From DALYLB01 sp046154695 (GTDB taxonomy: Bacteria > Acidobacteriota > Blastocatellia > RBC074), in the NCBI GenBank assembly GCA_046154695.1, contig JBJXFI010000366.1:1-22743 (forward strand): a stretch of 22,743 bases of DNA. Direction: 5' to 3'. Position 1 is the stretch's first letter. Every line of letters starts with the position of its first letter. The position numbers and the translations under genes are program-made. This document shows, in pieces, positions 15,554 to 22,743 of the stretch. The notes below the pieces were generated by a model that saw only the letters and a list, made by a program, of their open reading frames with translations, was not told where the DNA came from and did not search any database.

Positions 15554-17002
15554 TCATGATGAGGCTACGGCTTCGAATTCGGCGCGTAATCGCTCGACCA
15601 CTCTCTCCGTGCGCACCCCGCGAGAGCCTTTCACCAGAATCAGATCGCCGGCGCGGACATCCACGAGCAGGGCTTCGGCCGCCTCTTCCGGCGTTTCACA
15701 GAAGCGGGCGTCGATGGATGGGGCGCCGCGTGCGGCATCGACCAGTTCCCTCGCCAGACCGCGAACGCCGATCAGGCGATCGATCCCCATCGCGGCGATC
15801 TCGCGGCCGCACCGGCGATGATATTCCGCGCCCATCTCCCCCAGTTCGAGCATCTCGCCCGCGACCACGATCCGGCGGGAGAAACCGCCGCCCGCCGGGG
15901 CGCCGGGACCGGGCATGGCCCGAACCGATTCGATCAGCGCCTGCGGATTCGAATTATAGGAATCGTCGATCACCGTCACGCCATTCGGGAATCGAAGCAC
16001 TTCGCCGCGCATCCTGGAGGGAGCGGCCTCCGAGAGCCGCGCCGCGATCCGCTCGGCGCTCATTCCGAACGTGACGGCGACGGCGGCGGCGGCGAGCGCG
16101 TTCGAGACGTTGTGCCGTCCGATCAGCGGCAGCCGCGTCTCGGCCTCGCCGTCGGGCGTCCGCAACCGGAAGCGGGTGGCGCTCAGATCCTCCGCGCCCA
16201 GGATCCCGGAGGCCGTCACATCGGCGGGCGCGTCGATGGCGAAACTCACGACCGCGATGTCGCCGCGCCGCGCGCGCATCCCGATGACCAGCGGATCATC
16301 CGCGTTGAGCACGGCCGTGCCGCCCGGCTGGATGCCGTCGACCATCTCGGCTTTGGCGCGGGCGATCCGCTCCCGCGTGCCGAAAAACTCGATGTGCGCG
16401 TCGCCGACATTTCCGACCACGCCCACCGCGGGCGGGGCGATATCGGCCAGCCGCGCGATCTCGCCGAACGAACTCATGCCCATCTCGAGCACGGCGAAAT
16501 CGAAATCGACCGGGGACGCCCCGCCGGTGATCATCCGCGAAACGGTCAGCGGCAGCCCATACCCCGTGTTCAGATTCCCGAGCGATTTGAGCACATTTCC
16601 CGTCGCGCCGAGCACGTGCGCCGTCAGGTCCTTGATCGTCGTCTTGCCCGCGCTGCCCGTGATGCCGATGACCGGCCGATGCCATTTCGCGAGGACCCGC
16701 GACGCAAGTTGCTGAAAGGCGCAGCGCGTGCTTTCGACGAAGAGCAGCCGGCCCGACAGCGGGCCCAGATCGGCCGCGAACGGCAGCCGGTGATGAACGA
16801 CCATCGCCGCGATCGCCCCCTTGTCAAAGACCTCGCGCACGAACCGGTGGCCGTCCACCCGCTCGCCGGGAAACGCGATGAACAGCGCGCCCGGCGCGAC
16901 CGCGCGCGAATCGATCGCGACGCCGGCCGGTTCGGCCGCCGCCAGCGCGTCATCCAGCATCTGGCTCGCGCCGCTCAGGCGCGCGATCTCGCGAAGGTTC
17001 AC
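15554..17002 (-). CDS. murF: UDP-MurNAc-tripeptide--D-Ala-D-Ala ligase MurF
   Basis: A 482-residue cytoplasmic ligase that adds D-alanyl-D-alanine to UDP-MurNAc-tripeptide. It has the N-terminal MurF domain with VAIDSRAVAPGALFIAF (28-44), the P-loop GSAGKTT (116-122), the nucleotide-binding VLEMGMSSFGEI (171-182), GRHNVSNALAAA (295-306) and the characteristic DDSYNSNP (346-353). The start is GTG at 17002, with a G-rich GGGGGTGGGC just upstream and the murE stop 12 bases before. No ddl gene is seen in the window, so D-Ala-D-Ala must come from a locus elsewhere. Confidence 0.97.
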   Translation of the reverse strand: MNLREIARLSGASQMLDDALAAAEPAGVAIDSRAVAPGALFIAFPGERVDGHRFVREVFDKGAIAAMVVHHRLPFAADLGPLSGRLLFVESTRCAFQQLASRVLAKWHRPVIGITGSAGKTTIKDLTAHVLGATGNVLKSLGNLNTGYGLPLTVSRMITGGASPVDFDFAVLEMGMSSFGEIARLADIAPPAVGVVGNVGDAHIEFFGTRERIARAKAEMVDGIQPGGTAVLNADDPLVIGMRARRGDIAVVSFAIDAPADVTASGILGAEDLSATRFRLRTPDGEAETRLPLIGRHNVSNALAAAAVAVTFGMSAERIAARLSEAAPSRMRGEVLRFPNGVTVIDDSYNSNPQALIESVRAMPGPGAPAGGGFSRRIVVAGEMLELGEMGAEYHRRCGREIAAMGIDRLIGVRGLARELVDAARGAPSIDARFCETPEEAAEALLVDVRAGDLILVKGSRGVRTERVVERLRAEFEAVASS

Positions 17003-17014
17003 CGCCCACCCCCA

Positions 17015-18558
<1,544 letters not shown>

Positions 18559-18562
<4 letters not shown>

Positions 18563-18606
18563 AAAATGCGCGCGGAGCCCGCCTGCCGCGGGCTCTCCCC
18601 AATCAT
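18559..18606 (-). CDS. Possible 15-codon bridging frame between ftsI and murE
   Basis: The ATG at 18606 overlaps the ftsI TGA as ATGA (18606-18603). Its own TGA overlaps the murE ATG as ATGA (18562-18559). The encoded peptide would begin MIGESPRQAG. Ribosomes ending ftsI could reinitiate here and again at murE, which otherwise lacks a ribosome binding site. The frame spans a stable hairpin. No peptide function is suggested; two exact overlaps in so short a stretch could still be chance. Confidence 0.3.
18575..18595. other. Hairpin in the ftsI-murE gap
   Basis: GAGCCCGC (18575-18582) pairs perfectly with GCGGGCTC (18588-18595) over a five-base loop. In the minus-strand transcript it lies 12 bases upstream of the murE ATG and is followed by CGCGCGCATTTTATG, so only four T residues occur. 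It is too weakly followed by T to be a sure terminator, but it could hide the murE start or attenuate transcription. Confidence 0.6.
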
Positions 18607-20843
18607 TGAAATTCAACCTTGCATGGATCGCCGGCCCTGACCCTCACGCCCGCCGCCGGATGCTGCCGAACGGCAACGCCTGCTCCCACCAATCGTACAT
18701 CCAATTTCAATTGCGTGCAGGCCTGCATCACCGCCCGGACCCCCCGTCCGGTGAAATCGGGCATCAGATAGGTCTCCTTCCCGGGCGGCGCCTTGGACGG
18801 CGGCGAGGGCGCGGGCCCGGCGGCCGCCCTCGTGATGTTCGTCGAAACCTGCACGTCTCTTCCATCTTTTCCATCTCTTCCGGCGCCCTTTGCCCCGCCG
18901 CGGCCCGCGGCCGGGCCCGGCTCCGCCGCCCTCTTCGTTTCGGGCGCGGTTTCGGCCTCCGCGCGGGAAATTTGGATCTCGGCGTTCCGCTGCTGCCGAT
19001 CATCCTCACTCGCGCTCGCCTCGTACTTCCGGGAGAGCGCCGAGAGCGCCTGTCGAAATGCCTTGTCATCGGGCTGAACGGCGAAATCGCCGAGAGCCGC
19101 CTCCGCGATCAGATTGAAGATCGGCGCCGAGACGCTTCCCCCCTGGTGCAATCCCTGCGGCTCGTCGACCATCACGACGATCGAGAAGCGCGGATTGGTC
19201 GCGGGCACAAACCCGGCGAAGGTCGGCATGAACTTTCCGGTCTTGTAACCATGCACGCCGTCGGCCTTCTGCGGGGTGCCGGTCTTTCCGGCCGCGGTAT
19301 ATCCCGTCAAATGGATCGCATTGCGGGCCGTGCCGTGGGTGACCACCCGTTCGAGCAGACCGGTCATGACCTCCGCGGTCCGCGGGCTGACCACCTGCCG
19401 CGATTCGGGCCGGGCCTCATAGGTCACCCTTCCCGACGGCGCCGCGATCCGCCGTATCACATGCGGCCTGACCCAGACCCCCTTGTTCGCGATCGCCCCC
19501 ATCGCCGCGACCGCCTGCAAAAGCGTCACCGAGATCTCCTGGCCGATCGCGACCGAGCCGATCGAATCCGGGCGCCAGTTCTCGAGCGGATTGACGATTC
19601 CCCGCGACTCGCCCGGCAGCTCGATGCCCGTCCGGCTGCCGAAACCGAACCGGCCGATATACTCGAACAGCCGCTCCTTCCCGATCTTCTGCGCCAGCCG
19701 GATCGCCCCCACGTTCGAGGACTTCGCAAACGCGTCGGCCACGCTCAGCACGGCGTACGCGTGCGTGTCGTGAATGACCCGCCTGCCGATCGTGATCTCG
19801 CCGTTTCCGCAATTGAGCTGATCCTCCGCCTGCGCGACCCCCTCTTCGATCGCCGCCGCATATGTGACCAGCTTGAAGACCGACCCCGGCTCGAAAGGCA
19901 TCATGATCGTCCGATTGGCGCGCGCCATATCCTCGACGCTCTTCTGCTGCTCGTTGGGATTGAATGTCGGCAGATTGGCCAGCGCGAGAATCTCTCCGGT
20001 CGCCGGATCGATGACGATCGCGGCGGCCCCCCGGGCCCGCGTCATTCGCACCGCCTCGTCGAGCAGCACCTCCACCTTGTGCTGCAGAACCGAATCGATC
20101 GTCGTGACGATCTTCGCTCCCGGCGCGGGCGGATTCACCTGCCGGTTGAACGGCCGCCCCGACGCATCCTTCTCCCAACTGATCTCTCCCGATCTCCCCT
20201 GCAGGACTTCGTCATGCTTCTGCTCGATCCCGGCCAGCCCCTTCTCCTCGGCCCCGACAAATCCCACCAGATGGGCCGCCAGGGAATCGTTTGGATAGAA
20301 GCGCACCGGCTCCTGCCGGACCGCGACCCCGTGCAGTTTGTTCCGCTGCAGCGCCTCGGCAATCGCCTGCGCCTTTTCCGGTTCGAGCTTTCGCTTCAGC
20401 CAGACGAAGCTCGAATTGCCCGCCAGCTTCGCCAGCAAATCGGTCTCGCCCATCTCCAGCAGCGGCGAGAGCAGATGGGCCGCCCGCCGGCGCTCCTCGG
20501 CCGTCTTCAACAATTTCAGATCGACGAACAGGGAGTCGGTCACCAGACTGACAGCCAGCTCATTGCCCTCCCGGTCCACAATCGGGCCGCGCGCCGCCAG
20601 CAGTGGCGCGTCTTTCCGCTGGTAGAGCTTCGCCTTCTCCACGAAGTGTTCGTGGCGGATGATCTGCAGCCAGGCCAGCCGCCCGATGATCACCAGCATC
20701 CAGACGCACAAAAACGCCGCCACCCAGAGCGACCGCCGGCTCGAATTGACTCCCGCGCCGGCCTTGCCCGCGCGGGGCGTCCGCCCGCTTCGCGATCCGC
20801 TTCTGGTTTGCGGCGTCCTGATTGTTCGGTTCGGCGTGGACAT
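18603..20843 (-). CDS. ftsI: Septal peptidoglycan transpeptidase FtsI (class B PBP) with a PASTA domain
   Basis: A 746-residue membrane-anchored D,D-transpeptidase that crosslinks septal peptidoglycan with FtsW. A basic cytoplasmic tail (1-37) precedes one membrane helix (about 38-60). The PBP dimerisation domain follows, with RGPIVDREGNELA (85-97). The transpeptidase domain has the three catalytic motifs: S321-x-x-K324 in EPGSVFK, S375-S-N377, and K520-T-G522. A charged, Ala/Gly/Pro-rich linker (about 605-690) leads to a single C-terminal PASTA domain (692-746, from YLMPDFTGRGV to CKVEFQ). PASTA domains are common on PBP2x and SpoVD-type enzymes of Gram-positives and occur in some diderm phyla. 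E. coli FtsI (588 residues) lacks one. ftsL ends 43 bases upstream. No clear ribosome binding site is seen. Confidence 0.96.
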   Translation of the reverse strand: MSTPNRTIRTPQTRSGSRSGRTPRAGKAGAGVNSSRRSLWVAAFLCVWMLVIIGRLAWLQIIRHEHFVEKAKLYQRKDAPLLAARGPIVDREGNELAVSLVTDSLFVDLKLLKTAEERRRAAHLLSPLLEMGETDLLAKLAGNSSFVWLKRKLEPEKAQAIAEALQRNKLHGVAVRQEPVRFYPNDSLAAHLVGFVGAEEKGLAGIEQKHDEVLQGRSGEISWEKDASGRPFNRQVNPPAPGAKIVTTIDSVLQHKVEVLLDEAVRMTRARGAAAIVIDPATGEILALANLPTFNPNEQQKSVEDMARANRTIMMPFEPGSVFKLVTYAAAIEEGVAQAEDQLNCGNGEITIGRRVIHDTHAYAVLSVADAFAKSSNVGAIRLAQKIGKERLFEYIGRFGFGSRTGIELPGESRGIVNPLENWRPDSIGSVAIGQEISVTLLQAVAAMGAIANKGVWVRPHVIRRIAAPSGRVTYEARPESRQVVSPRTAEVMTGLLERVVTHGTARNAIHLTGYTAAGKTGTPQKADGVHGYKTGKFMPTFAGFVPATNPRFSIVVMVDEPQGLHQGGSVSAPIFNLIAEAALGDFAVQPDDKAFRQALSALSRKYEASASEDDRQQRNAEIQISRAEAETAPETKRAAEPGPAAGRGGAKGAGRDGKDGRDVQVSTNITRAAAGPAPSPPSKAPPGKETYLMPDFTGRGVRAVMQACTQLKLDVRLVGAGVAVRQHPAAGVRVRAGDPCKVEFQ

Positions 20844-20886
20844 TGGGGTGGCGCCTTAAAAAAGTTCGAATGGGTTCAAGATCGAG

Positions 20887-21645
20887 TTATCGCCGGGAAG
20901 CGAGACGCGCGACCTGCCGCTGATTGACCGGCTCCCGCTTCGCGGCGGCGGGCTTCGACGACCTGCGCGCGTCGGTTCCCCGGGCGGCGCCCGGCGTGGG
21001 ACGAGCCTGCGTTTTTCGCGCCGAGGCGGCGCCGGCCTTCTCCCTCGAAATCCCGGGCAGGTGGCTCCGCGTCGCCGCGCCCCGGCCCGCATAAGAATAG
21101 ACGGCCGGGCTGACCCGGGCCCTGGCGGCAGCCGGCGCCGAACGCGCTCCCGGCGACCGCGCCGCGAGCAGGCGCGATCCGCCCGCATCGTCTTCCGATT
21201 CCGGTTGCGGCGCGGACGGACGGGTCGCCGCCCTTCCCGGCAGCGCGTTGATCCGCCCGCCCGGCTCGTTGAACTTCATCTGCACCAGCCCGGCCTCTCT
21301 ACCGGCGCGGGTGCTCTCGGCCGGACTGATGGCCCGGTCCTGCTCGATGGCCAGAAACTTCTGCTGTGCCGCGACGCGGTCCAGCTCGGTTCGCAGCCGC
21401 TCCTCGGCCTGATTGATCTGATGCGCCGTGATCTGCGATCGCACCCCGAGCACGAATCCGATTGTCAGCAGCCCGCCCACCACAATCATGATCCACAAAA
21501 CGTGCGAGCCCCGCTCCGGCGCTGCCTCCCGGCGACGCCCGGACCGCGCCCCGCGCGTCGCTCGCGCTCCCTCTCCGGCGCGCGCGGCCGCGCGCCGGAC
21601 GACCATGCCGTTCTGCACTCGTTGGCGGTGTTGATGTCCTTTCAT
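20887..21645 (-). CDS. ftsL: FtsL-like septum protein with a long basic C-terminal extension
   Basis: A 252-residue protein placed, as FtsL usually is, between rsmH and the septal PBP. An Arg-rich cytoplasmic N-terminus (1-46) precedes one membrane helix (VLWIMIVVGGLLTIGFVLGV, 49-68). A heptad-like coiled coil (about 70-105, QINQAEERLRTELDRVAAQQ) follows, as in FtsL, which pairs with FtsB to activate FtsWI. FtsL is normally 90-130 residues. Here about 120 further residues, rich in Ala, Arg, Pro and Ser, follow and would lie in the periplasm if the topology is standard. Sequence similarity in this family is low, so position and architecture carry the call. The ATG at 21645 is chosen over a GTG at 21654, which sits too close to GGGAG. 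Confidence 0.75.
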   Translation of the reverse strand: MKGHQHRQRVQNGMVVRRAAARAGEGARATRGARSGRRREAAPERGSHVLWIMIVVGGLLTIGFVLGVRSQITAHQINQAEERLRTELDRVAAQQKFLAIEQDRAISPAESTRAGREAGLVQMKFNEPGGRINALPGRAATRPSAPQPESEDDAGGSRLLAARSPGARSAPAAARARVSPAVYSYAGRGAATRSHLPGISREKAGAASARKTQARPTPGAARGTDARRSSKPAAAKREPVNQRQVARLASRR

Positions 21646-21720
21646 TGATCCCACGCTCCCTGAAAAGTCACTCGTATTTCTTTGGGGTTGTCCTGCACGA
21701 TCCGCGTTCGGCGACCGCGC

Positions 21721-22653
21721 TCAGATCTTTCGACAGGCCCGCAACTTCGCGCTGCGCGCCCGCGGATTCGAGGCGATCTCCTCCCCGCTCGGCTGAATCG
21801 CTTTGCGCGTCATAATCTCCACGCGCCTGGCTGTTCCGCACACGCACTCGGGCCGGTCTGGCGGGCACTTGCATTGACCGGATTGATACCGCAGCGCCTG
21901 TTTTATGATTCGATCCTCGAGAGAATGAAACGAGATGATCACGAGACGCCCTCCCGATTCCAGCAGATCGACGGCATCGGCGACGAACCCGTCCAGCCCC
22001 TCCAGCTCCCGATTGACGGCGATTCGCAATGCCTGAAAGGTCCGCGTCGCCGGATGCGTGCGCCAATGGCCGCGTTGATGCACGGCCTTGATCACGAGAT
22101 CGGCGAGCTGCGCCGTCGTCCGTATCGGGGATGCGCCCCGCTCGGCAACGATCCGCCGGGCGATCCTGCGCGACGCCCGCTCCTCCCCAAATTCAAAGAT
22201 GATGTCCGCCAGGCGCTCTTCCGGCAATTCGTTGACCAGATCCGCCGCCGTCTCTCCCTGAGAACGGTCCATTCTCATGTCGAGCGGCGAATCGGTTCGA
22301 AAGCTGAAGCCGCGCTCCGGCGTGTCGAATTGAAATGATGAAACACCCAGATCGGCCAGTATCCCCGCGACCGACTCGATGTTCTGCTCCCTCACTGCCT
22401 GCTTGATGCCGCGATAATCCGCGTGAATCAAACGAATCCGCTCACCCGCCCCCGCCAGCCGCCGCCCCGCCAGATCGATCGCCTCCGCGTCCCGATCCAG
22501 CCCCAGCACCCGCGCCTCGGGCGAGGCCTCCAGGATCCGCGCCGTGTGCCCCCCCATCCCGAGCGTCGCATCCACGAACCAGCCGCCCCGCGCCGCATCC
22601 AACAGCGCGATCGTCTCTTCCGGCATCACCGGCTGATGCAGTTCCTCGCTCAT
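21721..22653 (-). CDS. rsmH: 16S rRNA (cytosine1402-N4)-methyltransferase RsmH
   Basis: A 310-residue S-adenosylmethionine-dependent enzyme (MraW) that methylates C1402 in the decoding centre of 16S rRNA. It begins with HQPVMPEETIALL (6-18) and has the cofactor motif FVDATLGMGGHTARIL (26-41) and GLDRDAEAID (51-60). Other conserved stretches are LADLGVSSFQFDTPERGFSF, THPATRTFQALRIAVN and ISFHSLEDRIIK. A cysteine-rich CKCPPDRPECVCG segment and a basic end follow, as in the family. Length is typical. The ATG at 22653 has no ribosome binding site; TATAAAAG lies just upstream. It is the first dcw gene visible; mraZ, which often precedes it, is not seen in the 90 bases left. Confidence 0.97.
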   Translation of the reverse strand: MSEELHQPVMPEETIALLDAARGGWFVDATLGMGGHTARILEASPEARVLGLDRDAEAIDLAGRRLAGAGERIRLIHADYRGIKQAVREQNIESVAGILADLGVSSFQFDTPERGFSFRTDSPLDMRMDRSQGETAADLVNELPEERLADIIFEFGEERASRRIARRIVAERGASPIRTTAQLADLVIKAVHQRGHWRTHPATRTFQALRIAVNRELEGLDGFVADAVDLLESGGRLVIISFHSLEDRIIKQALRYQSGQCKCPPDRPECVCGTARRVEIMTRKAIQPSGEEIASNPRARSAKLRACRKI

Positions 22654-22714
22654 CGGCGTCTTTTATAGTTTCACTCGCGTGCGACCCGACTCGCCATCGA
22701 GAAGAGGAGGGAAA

Positions 22715-22741
22715 ACGGAACAGACGGATATGACGGAACAA
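22715..22741. repeat. Three 9-base direct repeats upstream of rsmH
   Basis: ACGGAACAG, ACGGATATG and ACGGAACAA follow one another without gaps at 22715-22741, about 62 bases before the rsmH start. Their position fits a regulatory site, but the 9-base period differs from the 10-base spacing of known MraZ boxes, and the window ends here. Confidence 0.45.
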
Positions 22742-22743
22742 AC

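Noticed and set aside
22654..22743. A partial mraZ gene upstream of rsmH
   Set aside because: No frame in these 90 bases resembles the MraZ C-terminus; it may lie beyond the window or be absent.

Overview
The window is a GC-rich bacterial chromosome segment. Its core is a complete division and cell wall (dcw) cluster on the minus strand, read from right to left: rsmH, ftsL, ftsI, murE, murF, mraY, murD, ftsW, murG, murC, ftsQ, ftsA, ftsZ (22653 down to 5193). The order is canonical except that ddl and murB are absent between murC and ftsQ, and mraZ is not seen in the 90 bases present upstream of rsmH. MurE carries the DNPR motif of meso-diaminopimelate-adding enzymes, which points to a Gram-negative-type peptidoglycan. 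The transpeptidase FtsI has a C-terminal PASTA domain. Together with a divergent Hfq and an H1-like protein, this suggests an uncultivated or little-studied phylum of diderm bacteria. I cannot name the phylum from sequence alone.

Layout. 1-204: no convincing gene; two small palindromes with TTC loops. 205-414 (-): a 69-residue CxxC protein. 556-1653 (-): a Gfo/Idh/MocA-type oxidoreductase. 1654-1935: a divergent promoter region with two extended -10 boxes. 1936-2898 (+): the only well-supported plus-strand gene, a charge-segregated protein with an acidic N-terminal half and a histone H1-like Lys/Ala/Pro tail, followed by a strong terminator. 2998-4526 (-): hfq (with a charged N-terminal extension) followed by pdxA. 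4527-5192: a 666-base gene-free stretch with two different inverted repeats close to the 3' end of ftsZ. 5193-22653 (-): the dcw cluster. A 337-base gap between ftsA and ftsZ holds a candidate separate ftsZ promoter.

How the genes work together. MurC, MurD, MurE and MurF build the UDP-MurNAc-pentapeptide. MraY and MurG convert it to lipid I and lipid II. FtsW and FtsI polymerise and crosslink it at the septum. FtsQ and FtsL regulate that synthase. FtsA anchors the FtsZ ring to the membrane. RsmH methylates 16S rRNA. Genes rsmH to ftsA are tightly packed and probably cotranscribed; ftsZ can probably also be transcribed on its own.

The enzymes are ordinary. The unusual material is: the bipolar H1-like gene with a second, in-frame, ribosome-binding-site-preceded start that would release only its basic tail; a 38-codon upstream frame that overlaps its start by ATGA; Hfq with twelve consecutive x-Glu-Arg triplets in front of the Sm fold; long disordered basic or charged extensions on FtsQ, FtsL and FtsI; and a 15-codon frame that bridges ftsI and murE with 4-base ATGA overlaps at both ends and contains a hairpin. 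No wholly new multi-gene system was seen.
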